A DNA stretch of 64,000 nt from Bacteroidota bacterium (GTDB lineage: Bacteria; Bacteroidota; Bacteroidia; Bacteroidales; CAIXZF01): the NCBI GenBank assembly GCA_022709385.1, contig JAKLIX010000001.1:524227-588226 (forward strand), given 5' to 3'. Of the stretch, positions 19,077 to 29,000 are shown one piece after another (the stretch's first letter is position 1; each line of letters opens with the position of its first letter). The translations under genes and the position numbers were made by a program. The notes beneath the pieces were generated by a model. It ran no database searches, had not been told where the DNA came from, and saw nothing but the letters and a program-made list of their open reading frames with translations.

Positions 19077-19559
19077 ATGTTGTCAAAAGAAAAAAACAGG
19101 GAAATGCAGTGCAGGGAGATGAAAAATAAACTCTGGTCCTATGCGGAAAATGAATTGGACGCATTTGAATCGGAAAACCTGGAAAGGCACCTGGAAACAT
19201 GCACAGCATGCAGCCGCCTGCTTCATTTGACCAGGGAGGCAATATCCCTGATGGAAGAAAAGAAAAAGATCACGGCCAATCCATTCCTGTTTACCCGTGT
19301 GATGGAAGCCCTGGATAAGGAAACCCATGATTACCGGACATTTTCCTGGAAACCAATTGCTTCTTTGCTGCTTCCCGCACCGCTACTGGTTTTTGCCGGT
19401 ATCATGATCGGCATGGCCCTGGCCGGTAACTCCGGAAAGGAATCACTGACAGCCGGCACAACATACCAAAGTCTTTCCGGCAATGATGTGTTCCGCCTCG
19501 GCGATCTCGATGAACAGGATTATCTCACCTATTTTGATATGAATAATCAGGAAGAATAA
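19077..19559 (+). CDS. Membrane anti-sigma factor (zinc-finger-like)
   Basis: 160 residues. The cytoplasmic N-terminal region has a Cys12 followed by ERHLETCTACSRLL, the H-x3-C-x2-C pattern of ZAS anti-sigma domains. One membrane helix at about 97-118 (LLLPAPLLVFAGIMIGMALAG) leaves a short acidic periplasmic tail. It starts 21 bases after the sigma-factor stop and presumably holds that sigma factor inactive at the membrane. Its stop overlaps the next ATG by one base (TAATG), which suggests translational coupling. Confidence 0.8.
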   Translation: MLSKEKNREMQCREMKNKLWSYAENELDAFESENLERHLETCTACSRLLHLTREAISLMEEKKKITANPFLFTRVMEALDKETHDYRTFSWKPIASLLLPAPLLVFAGIMIGMALAGNSGKESLTAGTTYQSLSGNDVFRLGDLDEQDYLTYFDMNNQEE

Positions 19560-20152
19560 TGAATACACTGCTCAATAAAAAGTGGATGGCCTGGGTGCTC
19601 ATCATGTTGTTCATATTGAATATCAGCATGCTGGGAACAATCCTCGGAATATTTTTCCTCCGTTCCAAGAAAGCGGAACCGGAATTACCTCAGGATCAAC
19701 GCTTCAGTGGAAGGGAGCTGATCGAAAAAGCCAGCTTCGATTCGACTCAGGTCATGGCATTCCACAAACTCCGGCAGGATTTCATTGAGGCCACCCAGGC
19801 TGACCTGGAAAGACTGGACATGATTCGCCGGGATGTGATCGGTGAGATGGACCGCCGGGAACCCGATACCAATTACCTGATGGAACTGGCAGACAGCATC
19901 GGAAAAGTCCAGGCTGAAATTAAAAAGGCTACCCTCAGGCATTACAGGGATGTGAGCAGGATTTGTAATCCGGAACAGAAAGAAATGGTGAAAAGGTATT
20001 ATACCCGGATGTTTTTCAGGGAAGGACAGGGTCAGGGCAAGATGATGCGAAAAGGCAAAAGGCATGGGCAGGCCGATGGGGAAGGATACCGCTTCCGGGG
20101 CGGACGTCCGCATGGAGAAGAAAATCATCCGGACACAGGAAACGGCAAATAA
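19559..20152 (+). CDS. Membrane-anchored Spy/CpxP-like periplasmic sensor protein
   Basis: 197 residues. A single N-terminal anchor (about residues 9-33) is followed by an all-helical periplasmic region rich in charged residues: FHKLRQDFIEATQADLERLD, then VQAEIKKATLRHYRDVSRIC and NPEQKEMVKRYYTRMF. This is the fold pattern of the CpxP/Spy/CnrX 'periplasmic heavy metal sensor' group. The last ~35 residues are rich in Gly, His, Lys and Arg, which could bind metal. It is coupled to the anti-sigma gene by a one-base overlap, so it may modulate it as CnrX/CnrY pairs do. The exact ligand is unknown. Confidence 0.72.
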   Translation: MNTLLNKKWMAWVLIMLFILNISMLGTILGIFFLRSKKAEPELPQDQRFSGRELIEKASFDSTQVMAFHKLRQDFIEATQADLERLDMIRRDVIGEMDRREPDTNYLMELADSIGKVQAEIKKATLRHYRDVSRICNPEQKEMVKRYYTRMFFREGQGQGKMMRKGKRHGQADGEGYRFRGGRPHGEENHPDTGNGK

Positions 20153-20212
20153 CAGACTGATCAGTAATAATATATATAAGTTTAGAAAGTTTAATCAAAT
20201 TCAAACAACATC

Positions 20213-20746
20213 ATGAACACAATAATCAGAAATGAAAAATGGGCAGGCCTGTTGGTACTTGTCATGCTGGTGAGCACGGTGGCTTTTTCGCAGGGCCGCG
20301 GTTATGGCCGGGGAGACGGCCCGCGGCATGGCTGGCGGGAACACCGGGCCGATTCTGCCTTTGGACCGGGCAGTGGATATTGCATGAATATTCCTGACCT
20401 GACCAAAGATCAGCAGGAAAAAATCGGGAAATCACGTCTTCAGTATGACAAAGAGGCGCTGCAACTTAAAAACCAGCGTGATGAATTGAAGGCCCGGCTA
20501 AGAACCCTTCAGACAGCAGACAAAGCCGATAACAAGGCCATCGACCAGGTCATTGACGAGATTGCAGCCATCAATGCCCGGCTTGCAAAAAAACGCAACC
20601 TTCACAGGCAGGAAATCCGGTCCCTGCTTACGGACGAACAAAAGCTGTGGTTTGATACAGCGAAAGGAAAGAAAGGCAAGAGGGGAAAAGGACCACGGTC
20701 ACAAGGACCTGCTGCCGGAGAACGCGGCCCCTGGTGTCCCTGGTGA
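20213..20746 (+). CDS. Spy/LTxxQ-motif periplasmic protein
   Basis: 177 residues. Signal peptide of about 24 residues ending AFSQG, then a Gly/Arg/His-rich stretch (GRGYGRGDGPRHGW), then a helical body with two LTxxQ-type motifs, LTKDQ (about residue 62) and LTDEQ (about 142), characteristic of Spy and CpxP periplasmic chaperones. The tail is basic and Gly-rich. It lies 60 bases past the preceding sensor and is probably the module's stress effector. Its stop touches the stop of the oppositely oriented anmK. Confidence 0.78.
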   Translation: MNTIIRNEKWAGLLVLVMLVSTVAFSQGRGYGRGDGPRHGWREHRADSAFGPGSGYCMNIPDLTKDQQEKIGKSRLQYDKEALQLKNQRDELKARLRTLQTADKADNKAIDQVIDEIAAINARLAKKRNLHRQEIRSLLTDEQKLWFDTAKGKKGKRGKGPRSQGPAAGERGPWCPW

Positions 20747-21811
20747 TCAGGCCAGGTAAACAGCGCCCCCGCAGTGATCCCGGGATGCACCCGTTACGGA
20801 AGCAAGGGTATTGATACGCCCTGAAAAACGCAGCACACCAAGGAATGCAAATACCAGGGCTTCCTTATAATCAACCAACATTGGATCCGGCACCACGACC
20901 TCAAGTTGTGGTGCCAGTTTTTTTATCTGCTTGATGAGATGGATGTTCCTGGCTCCCCCTCCCGTGACCAGCATCCTTTTACCGGGAATTTGCCTGCAAA
21001 TCTGTGCCACCTGAAAAGCGACATGATGACTCACACTCGCCAGGATATCCGCAGCTTGCCGCGCTGAGGTTCTCAGCAATGGCTGAAACTGTTCCAGGTA
21101 CCATTCCCTGCCCAGTGATTTCGGTGGAGGCAGAAAGTAAAACTCCAGCTTGTTAAGCGCTTCCAAAAGATCCGGGATTATCTTTCCGGATGCTGCCACA
21201 CTGCCTTCAGGATCAAAGGGAAGATTCAACAGGGCGGCGGTTTCGTTCAAGGGCATATTGCATGGACTGATATCACAGGCGATCCGCCCTCTCAGGGGGT
21301 CTTCCCATGAAATATTGCTGAACCCTCCCAGATTGAGGCAGCAGTCATATGCATGAAACAACAGGCGGTCACCGGCAGGAACCAGCGGTGCTCCCTGTCC
21401 CCCAAGGGCCACATCCGTTGATCTGAAGTCGCAAATCACGGTGAATCCCGCCTGTGCAGCCAGCATGGCGCCGTCTCCCGCCTGTAAGGTCAGCCCTTCC
21501 TCAGGCCGGTGGAAAACAGTATGCCCGTGGGATGCGACAAAATCCGGAGTAAACCCCTCTTTCCTGCAAAATGCATTGACCAGACTGCCGAGGTAAGCAC
21601 CATAATGTTTGTGCAGCATGGCAAGCGCCAGACCGTCCATCTCAGGGGCATGCTTCAGTTTGTCGTACCACTCCCGGGAGTACGGGATGGTTTCAGCATG
21701 AAGAAGCCGGAAGCTCCAGCGGCCGTCATCGAAATGAAACTCGCAGGCCGCCAGATCTGTCCCGTCGAGTGAAGTGCCTGACATCAAACCGATTACCTTG
21801 TATGTTTCCAT
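20747..21811 (-). CDS. anmK: Anhydro-N-acetylmuramic acid kinase
   Basis: 354 residues, close to the ~370 of the family. The N-terminus has VIGLMSGTSLDGTDLA, the AnmK signature, followed by SHGHTVFHRPEEGLTLQ and QGAPLVPAGDRLLF; the sugar-kinase-fold glycines TGGGARNIHLI come near residue 287. The enzyme opens the 1,6-anhydro ring of recycled anhydroMurNAc while phosphorylating it to MurNAc-6-phosphate in the cytoplasm. The ATG at 21811 fits the family; a 70-codon upstream extension overlaps murF and is not credible. It lies 8 bases beyond the murF stop, so cell-wall synthesis and recycling genes are adjacent. Confidence 0.92.
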   Translation of the reverse strand: METYKVIGLMSGTSLDGTDLAACEFHFDDGRWSFRLLHAETIPYSREWYDKLKHAPEMDGLALAMLHKHYGAYLGSLVNAFCRKEGFTPDFVASHGHTVFHRPEEGLTLQAGDGAMLAAQAGFTVICDFRSTDVALGGQGAPLVPAGDRLLFHAYDCCLNLGGFSNISWEDPLRGRIACDISPCNMPLNETAALLNLPFDPEGSVAASGKIIPDLLEALNKLEFYFLPPPKSLGREWYLEQFQPLLRTSARQAADILASVSHHVAFQVAQICRQIPGKRMLVTGGGARNIHLIKQIKKLAPQLEVVVPDPMLVDYKEALVFAFLGVLRFSGRINTLASVTGASRDHCGGAVYLA

Positions 21812-21819
21812 AACGGAGT

Positions 21820-23124
21820 TTATAAAGCCTCGAGTACGGTCTCCAGTTTGATCCCGCGCGATCCTTTTATTAATATGGTATGATCTCTGACAGGGTATTG
21901 AAACAGGTAATCTCTGACAGAGGCTGCATCCCTGAATGTCTGAAACCCTGCCCGCTTGGCGGCGGCACTGAATACCGGACCGGCAAGCAGTACTTTCCAT
22001 CCTGCCCTTTCTTCCAGCCACCGGATGATCTGCCGGTGTTCTTCCTCCGCGTGATCTCCCAACTCAAGCATGTCTCCGAGGATAAGCATTTTGTTTTCCG
22101 CCGCTATCCCTGCAAAACTTTCAAGGCTGGCCTTCATGCTTGCCGGATTGGCGTTATAAGCATCCATGATAACGCTGTTCCGGGAAGTCTGTATGAACTG
22201 CGAACGCTGGTTGCATGGCTCGTAGGTTTCCAGTGCAGCAGCAATCGCGGCAGCCTCCACACCGTAATGCAATCCAATGGTGATGGCAGCCATCAGGTTA
22301 GCCAGGTTGTACTGGCCGATCAGTCTGGACCGGACCAGATGAGTTTCATTAGCTGTACTGAATGTTACGGCCGCAAAGGGACCGTATGCCTCAGGCATAA
22401 AGCGGCAGTATGTCTGACGGCCATTTCCATAGGTGATCCGGCCGGGGTAATCCTTCGTCAGTTCCATTAAAAGCGGATCATCCGCGTTCACGAAAAAGTT
22501 GCCGCCCTTTTCTTTTACACTGTCATAAAGGGCTTTTTTTGTCCGGATGATGCCATCGATCCCGCCGAATCCTTCGAGGTGGGCCTTGCCGATATTGGTG
22601 ATCAGCCCGGCATCAGGAAGGGCCAAATTACACAGCATCCCAATCTCTCCGGGGTGATTGGCTCCCATTTCGACGACTGCCATCTCTGTGTCCCTGCCAA
22701 TTCTGAGCAAGGTGAGCGGAACCCCGATGTGGTTGTTCAGGTTGCCCTCGGTGGCGACCAGCTGGTATTTGCAACCCAGAACGGCACTGATCAGCTCCTT
22801 GCTGGTGGTTTTGCCGTTGCTTCCGGTGATACCCAGTAACGGTATCAGGGATTGCTGTCTGTGAAAACGAGCCATTTGCTGAAGGGTCTCAAGCACATTC
22901 GCGACCCGGATGATCCGCTTGTCTTCAGGATTTGGAACATTCTCGTCAACAATGGCATAGGCTGCTCCTTTTTCAAGGGCTTCCGCTGCAAAAAGGTTGC
23001 CGTTGAAATGGGTACCCCTGAATGCAAAGAAAAGACTGCCTGGATGGATATGCCTGGAATCGGTCGAAACCGAAGGATAATTCAGAAACAACGCATGCAG
23101 CGTGCTGAGAGGAACAGATACCAT
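21820..23124 (-). CDS. murF: UDP-N-acetylmuramoyl-tripeptide--D-Ala-D-Ala ligase
   Basis: 434 residues. The Mur-ligase ATP loop is GITGSNGKTTSKELI (about residues 98-112), with NLNNHIGVPLTLL, VEMGANHPGEI and NIGKAHLEGFGG after it, and DAYNANPASMKASL and LGDMLELG in the C-terminal domain. It adds the terminal dipeptide to the peptidoglycan precursor. It lies 45 bases after gldJ (same strand), an order common in Bacteroidota, and is followed by anmK. Confidence 0.93.
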   Translation of the reverse strand: MVSVPLSTLHALFLNYPSVSTDSRHIHPGSLFFAFRGTHFNGNLFAAEALEKGAAYAIVDENVPNPEDKRIIRVANVLETLQQMARFHRQQSLIPLLGITGSNGKTTSKELISAVLGCKYQLVATEGNLNNHIGVPLTLLRIGRDTEMAVVEMGANHPGEIGMLCNLALPDAGLITNIGKAHLEGFGGIDGIIRTKKALYDSVKEKGGNFFVNADDPLLMELTKDYPGRITYGNGRQTYCRFMPEAYGPFAAVTFSTANETHLVRSRLIGQYNLANLMAAITIGLHYGVEAAAIAAALETYEPCNQRSQFIQTSRNSVIMDAYNANPASMKASLESFAGIAAENKMLILGDMLELGDHAEEEHRQIIRWLEERAGWKVLLAGPVFSAAAKRAGFQTFRDAASVRDYLFQYPVRDHTILIKGSRGIKLETVLEAL

Positions 23125-23169
23125 CGGGATGTTCAGGGACTAAGCCCTTCAGCTGGGTTGAACCGGTTT

Positions 23170-24645
23170 TTAATAAGCGCCGGGGATGGGACTGCCAACC
23201 CTGGTCATGGCACAACGAAAGCCGATATTGTCGGTCGACTGGTATTCATCCAGGAAACGGCGTGTACCCGGACTGAGCCAGTAGGCACGGTCTTTCCATG
23301 AACCACCTTTGTAAACACGGGCCTGATCATTGATCATGGAAGTCATGCTGTAATCATACATCAGGTTGGAAGTATTGCCTTCCGGAGCTTCAAGCCATTC
23401 TTTCGACAAGGTGGAAGCGTAATCACCGTCGAGGTAATTGATATTGTCGGATTTCCTGTAATTTCTCCTGTTCATGCTTTCTTCCGTGGTCACCTCTCTC
23501 CAGATAACCCTCCCGAGGCTGTCTTTCTCGGCGATAAAACCTTCCTGGTCCCTGGTCTGGGTTTTAAAGACATTCCCCCTGTAAGAGCGGAAATCATCCA
23601 TGTCTTCATAGGTGAGGGGCCTGTAAACATCCATTACCCACTCGGAAACATTGCCGGCCATATTGTAAACACCATAATCGTTCGGCCAGTATGAATATAC
23701 CGGGGCAGGTATGTCGGCACCGTCGTTCAGGTTCCCTGCCACGCCCATATAATCACCCCTGCCTCTCATGAAATTGGCGACAAAGCTGCCGTAGAATTTA
23801 TCATCGGTGGTACGTGTGAAGTTTCCGTTCCAGGGATAGTTCCTTCTTTCAATAATACGTTCAAACTGGGTGTTTCCCACGAGGCCGAGCGATGCGTATT
23901 CCCATTCGGCTTCGGTGGGCAGGCGGTAACGCGGGAGCAGGATGCCGTCTTCCATCCTGACCTTCCTTTCACCGGAACCGGAAGGATTCAGGTCTTCCAG
24001 CGGGCTGCGGACCAGTCCTTCATATTGCCCTACAAGATAAGCGTCGGTATTGAAGTTGTTCTCATTCAACTGATCGGGATCCCAGTCGAGGATGCCCTGT
24101 TCCACCAGGATCATTTCATTTACCCTGTCGGTTCTCCATGCACAGTAATTACTGGCCTGGTGCCAGTTGACACCCACAACGGGATAGTTACGGTATGCGG
24201 GATGCCTCAGGTAAAGTTCCACCAGGGGCTCATTGTAAGCAAGACGCTCTCTCCATACCAGGGTGTCGGGCAGTGCTTTTTTGAATACTTCCGGATAGTC
24301 CATGCTGAACACACGTTGTAACCAGTAAAGGTATTCCAGGTAATCCAGGTTGCGAACCTCGGTTTCATCAAGATAGAAGGAGGATACGGTCACCCTTCTC
24401 GGGATGTTGTTCCAGTTGAACTGGACATTGTCCTGGGTTGTTCCCATGACGAAAGTACCTCCTTCGATCAGGATCAGTCCGGGACCCGTTGCCTGTTCAA
24501 CGAAATCAACCACCTCAAAACCACCGTTCTCGGGGTTGTTGTATTCCCACCCGGTGGTGCTTGAATACTCTTTCTTGCAGGATGCCAGGGTAAGGATCAG
24601 CAACCCCAGCGATACTGCCTGTGTGATTTTTATTAGCCGCTTCAT
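23170..24645 (-). CDS. gldJ: Gliding motility / type IX secretion lipoprotein GldJ
   Basis: 491 residues. The N-terminal lipoprotein signal ends LASCKK. The body is an SUMF1/EgtB-type (formylglycine-generating enzyme-like) domain: IEGGTFVMGTTQDN, VSSFYLDETEVRN, GVNWHQASNYCAWRT, RLPTEAEWEYAS, YNMAGNVSEWVMDVYRPL and a final IGFRCAM. The DVYRPLTYEDMDDFR stretch is characteristic of GldJ rather than GldK. GldJ is an outer-membrane-associated component required for gliding and stability of other Gld proteins. PorP/SprF lies upstream and murF downstream; porU and porV diverge a little further on. The ATG at 24645 opens the signal peptide. Confidence 0.82.
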   Translation of the reverse strand: MKRLIKITQAVSLGLLILTLASCKKEYSSTTGWEYNNPENGGFEVVDFVEQATGPGLILIEGGTFVMGTTQDNVQFNWNNIPRRVTVSSFYLDETEVRNLDYLEYLYWLQRVFSMDYPEVFKKALPDTLVWRERLAYNEPLVELYLRHPAYRNYPVVGVNWHQASNYCAWRTDRVNEMILVEQGILDWDPDQLNENNFNTDAYLVGQYEGLVRSPLEDLNPSGSGERKVRMEDGILLPRYRLPTEAEWEYASLGLVGNTQFERIIERRNYPWNGNFTRTTDDKFYGSFVANFMRGRGDYMGVAGNLNDGADIPAPVYSYWPNDYGVYNMAGNVSEWVMDVYRPLTYEDMDDFRSYRGNVFKTQTRDQEGFIAEKDSLGRVIWREVTTEESMNRRNYRKSDNINYLDGDYASTLSKEWLEAPEGNTSNLMYDYSMTSMINDQARVYKGGSWKDRAYWLSPGTRRFLDEYQSTDNIGFRCAMTRVGSPIPGAY

Positions 24646-24689
24646 GGAATGATATCTGAAAATCATTGATACAGTTCGGTTTACATTAA

Positions 24690-25688
24690 CTAAAAGGACG
24701 GGCAGTTTATTGTTCTTATCTTTTTCTTTTTCACAGGACAGGGGAACAGCCAGCTGAATGACACCTCGTGGGCGCCACCCGTGATGTTGGTCAGCCTGGA
24801 TACGGTAAGGTCGTAACTGTAACCCAGTTTAAAACTGGATTGTTCAAAACCTGCCAGCATAATGAAAGCATCTGCATTGTTGAAATTCTGCCTGAACCAC
24901 AATCCTCCCACAAAAGGTGATCTGTTGAAATACAAACCGTAGTTGATCTGCTGGAAATGCTGCTGCATTTGGTAGAGAATGTTGGGAGAAATGGTGGGAT
25001 CTTCCGGGTTGCGGTTGGAGCCGCTCTTGCGCTTCAGGTCAATAATGCCTCCCGCATGAACGGTGAGCTTCATGTTGAGCTTGCTGCTGATGTCGCTGTA
25101 AAACCCTTCATTGGGCTGAGTCAGGTGATGAACCGCGACTCCGGCGAAAAAACTCTCTCCAAGATTCAGTAAAGTACCCGTGGAAAAATCCGCAAACCCG
25201 ATGCTTAGCTTGGGTGGGGGCTTTTCCTGGGTCTGGTTCACAAACCCGAAACGCGGGTCGATCATGTCGGGAAAAGTCAGCTTATCCCAGTCGATCCTCC
25301 GCTGGTAATAAGTGGCCTGAAAACCGGCATGCAGAAACGACCTGCGGTTGAGTGTCAACCGGTAAGAATAAATTCCGCTGAAAGTAGTGGTAGTTAGTGC
25401 CCCTTCCCCGGCCTGGTCGTTCATGGCCAGAAATCCGACACCTCCCGAAATCCTGTCCCAGTATTGGTCGAAAGCGGCGCTGTACGTAACATAAGTCCCT
25501 GCAATAGCCGGCCATTGATTGCGGTAATTGAAGGTAAGCCTCGGACATACCGCTGATCCTGCTAATGCGGGATTCAGGTAAAGCGGATTGGCGTAAAACT
25601 GTGAGAAGATGGGGTCCTGCGCTACTGCCACCCGGCCTGTTATAACCAGGATTATCAGCATTACCAGGTAACTTAGCTTCTTGACCAT
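24690..25688 (-). CDS. PorP/SprF-family outer membrane protein of type IX secretion
   Basis: 332 residues. Signal peptide to about residue 23 (VAVAQ), then the family-opening QDPIFSQFYANPLYLNPALAG, followed by a predicted beta-barrel: FNYRNQWPAIAGTYVTYSA, GGVGFLAMNDQAGEGALTTT and a C-terminal strand. PorP/SprF proteins sit in the outer membrane, working with the PorKLMN/Gld machine or with specific cargo. Here it is not beside porK-N, but it is next to gldJ and about 0.4 kb from the divergent porU. Confidence 0.88.
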   Translation of the reverse strand: MVKKLSYLVMLIILVITGRVAVAQDPIFSQFYANPLYLNPALAGSAVCPRLTFNYRNQWPAIAGTYVTYSAAFDQYWDRISGGVGFLAMNDQAGEGALTTTTFSGIYSYRLTLNRRSFLHAGFQATYYQRRIDWDKLTFPDMIDPRFGFVNQTQEKPPPKLSIGFADFSTGTLLNLGESFFAGVAVHHLTQPNEGFYSDISSKLNMKLTVHAGGIIDLKRKSGSNRNPEDPTISPNILYQMQQHFQQINYGLYFNRSPFVGGLWFRQNFNNADAFIMLAGFEQSSFKLGYSYDLTVSRLTNITGGAHEVSFSWLFPCPVKKKKIRTINCPSF

Positions 25689-26097
25689 AAGTGTTAGTAG
25701 GATGTTGATAAATTTTTGGGATTACAATATTACAATATTTTTTTCACATACCAGCTTTTCAAAAAATTATTGTGATCCCGCAGCCAATTCCATTAAATCT
25801 TTTATACTGCTTATGACACTGAAAGTTTCATAAGGTTTCCCGCTCAGGCAACAATCTTAATCCAAATCTGTCATATACCTGAAAAAGAATGGATTCCAAA
25901 AACAAACCAGCCGCTTGAATGACTTTTTTGGAAAAATGGTGGCAGGCGGCATACTTTTTTACCAGCTTTGTTGTTTAATTTATCCCCATGGTCAACATAA
26001 CAGTTGTGATCAGATTGGATGGAAACCCAAGTGATTCAATACGATACCTTATGTACCCCCAATCCGGATACCGGTGGTAATATTCAAACCCTGATTT
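25689..26097. other. 409-bp intergenic region between divergent porP/sprF and porU
   Basis: This AT-rich stretch should hold promoters for both directions. A short direct repeat, ATTACAATATTACAATATT, lies at about 25722-25742. No exact TAnnTTTG element, hairpin or small gene was found that could be supported. Confidence 0.5.
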
Positions 26098-29000
26098 ATG
26101 CGTAAATTTCACATTGTCAGTATTATACATTTTCTTCTCCTGTTTCCTGCCACGCATATGGCATTTTCCCGTGATGCCTTTCAACTGCCTCCGGTAAGCA
26201 TTCATTGGCTTGGGATTCAGTCATTCGGCGATACCTCCGATCCGCTTCACCGCTTCCTTTACTTTGAACAGGCTGTTTTTCAACCTGCCACAGGTGATTT
26301 ACCCTGTTATTCCATCAGCATTCCATATCCCGCGGGTACCCGTATCAGTGCCGTCTCGCTGTTAAATCCGGTGTATACGGAGCTTAGCCCTGAAGAAAGA
26401 TCGGTCGTCCGCGATCTGTCCCTCATCGGGAATGAACCCATGATCAGTTTTGAACATTCGGTACACAGAAAGGAGCATGCAGCCCTGATTACGATACTGC
26501 CTTTTATAAAAGATCAGGTAAGCGGATCCATCCTGCGTCTCGACCAATTCGCCCTGGAGCTGGAAACCCTCCCCGAAACCACGGAAACATCCTTGCGTGA
26601 CTATGCTGCCCATTCGGTGCTCTCCCAGGGTACCTGGTACAAGATCAGTGTCAGTAATACGGGCATTTACCGGCTTAGCTGGCAGGATCTTGTGAATATG
26701 GGGATCAGTCCGGCAGGCATCAACCCGAAAAATATCCGTATCTACGGCAATGGCGGCGGCATGCTTGCTGAAGCCAACAATGTTTTCAGACATGACGACC
26801 TGGTGGAAAACGCTATCGTGGTCTCCGGAGAAAACGACGGCAGTTTCGATGCCGCGGATTATATCCTGTTCTATGGGGAGTCACCCGATACCTGGACATA
26901 TAAAACATCAAAACAGGCCTTTAGCCATACGAAAAACCTTTACACTGACCATACTTACTATTTCCTGACCTTCGACCACGGACCCGGAAAACGCGTTGTC
27001 GACATCCCCCAGTCGGGGCAGACCGCCACGCACCAGGTAAACCGGTTCAACGATTACGCTTTTTATGAGCTGGATGAAAGCAACCTGATCAAAAGCGGTA
27101 AAATCTGGTACGGAGAAAAATTCGACCTGAAAACCAGCTATGAGCTTCCGGCTTTTTCTTTCCCCAATATTGACGGGGATATCCCCGTGAAATTCGAGGT
27201 CGACCTGGCCGCGAGGTCCACCTCTGCAAGCACCTTCAAGGTGTATGTGAACGGGGGAGAGGCCATTAACCAGCAAATCTCACCCATCAGTCCTGCGTTT
27301 AATACGGATTATGCCATCCCGGCCACAGCTTCCCGGACCTTCTACCTGAATACACCAACGGTCAATGTCAGGGTTAACTACATTCCTCCCGTAACCGGTT
27401 CGATCGGGTGGCTGAACTACGTGGAATTCAATGTGACACGTCACCTGATCATGCACGGAGACCAGATGTCGTTCCGCCATATTGAATCGGCCGACCCGGG
27501 TAATATTACCGAATTCACCCTTTCGGGCGTCGCCGCTTCCACGCAGGTCTGGGACGTGACGGATTGCACCAACCCCGGAAATGTCTTAACCACAGGAGCT
27601 TCAGGAAACCTGGTCTTCAGCTTGCCCACCGACAGCATCCGTGAGTTCATCGCCTTTTCCGGGGCTTCTTTCCTTGGTATCAGCGGTTGGGAGCAAATCT
27701 CCAACCAGGATCTGCATGCTACAGGAACCCATGACATGATCATCATAGCTCATCCGGATTTTTTAAATCACGCTCATGAACTGGCTGAAATACACAGAGA
27801 TGAAGGTTTAACTGTGACCGTGACCACGCCCGGGCAGATTTACAATGAATTTTCATCCGGAGCCCAGGACGTGGCCGCACTGAGAGACTTCATCAAAATG
27901 ATTTACGACAGGGCGCCACAGGGTCAGGAACCCCGTTACGTCCTGATGTTCGGAGACGGATCCTTTGATTACAGGGACCGCCTGGCCAACAATACCAATT
28001 TCGTTCCCACCTTTCAGTCTATCAATTCATTAAGACCTACAGAATCCTATGTAACCGACGACTTCTTCGGATTAATGGATCCGGCTGAAGGGAATGACTG
28101 TTACGGAACCCTCGACCTGGGTGTAGGCCGGCTGCCGGTGAAAAACCTCGAACAGGCAGACCAGGCCCTGCTCAAGATCAAAAAGTACCTCGGCCTGATT
28201 CCGCAAACCCCCGGGACGAATTATTCCAACAGCGTCCCCCGGCTCGGCGACTGGCGGAATCTGATCTGTTTTGTGGCCGATGATGAAGACAACAACATGC
28301 ATTTCGATCAGGCAGAGGCACTTGCTACATATGTAGACACGGCTTTCAGAGAATACAATGTGGATAAGATCTATTTCGATGCTTACAAACAGCAGTCGAC
28401 ACCCGGCGGGCAACGTTACCCCGATGTGAATGCCGACATTAACAAAAGAGTTGGCAAGGGTGCACTCATCATGAATTACACCGGTCACGGGGGAGAAACG
28501 GGCTGGGCCCATGAAAGGGTGCTGGAGGTGTCTGATATCAATGCCTGGAACAATGAGTGGGACCTGCCTGTTTTTGTCACTGCAACCTGTGAATTCAGCC
28601 GTTTCGACGATCCCGAGAGGATTTCGGCCGGGGAGTATGTCTTCCTTAACCCCGCCGGTGGGGGGATATCCCTCTTCACCACCACCAGGCTTTCCTTTTC
28701 CTCTTCCAATTTCGCCCTGAACATGAACTTTTATTACCATGTATTTAATAAAACCGGTGGCAGATACCTGAAAATGGGAGAGGTGATCAAACTGGCCAAG
28801 ACACCTTCCAATCCTTATATCCGCAATTTCGTCCTGCTCGGCGATCCCGCCCTGGGTATCGTTTATCCTGAATATAAAGTGGCTACCTCCACCATCAATG
28901 GCAAACCGGTGGGTACTGAGCCCGATACCCTGAAAGCCTTCAGCCATGTGACCATTACGGGTTACATCCACGATGATGATGGCAATAAACTGACGGATTT

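Noticed and set aside
24690..25688. Full T9SS core cluster (porKLMN) next to PorP/SprF
   Set aside because: Only gldJ and porU/porV are nearby; no GldK-N-type motor genes could be identified in the window. The GldL-like genes at 62-63 kb are only motif-similar.
28072..28971. 299-codon minus-strand open frame
   Set aside because: Antisense to the porU catalytic domain, whose His and Cys are intact.
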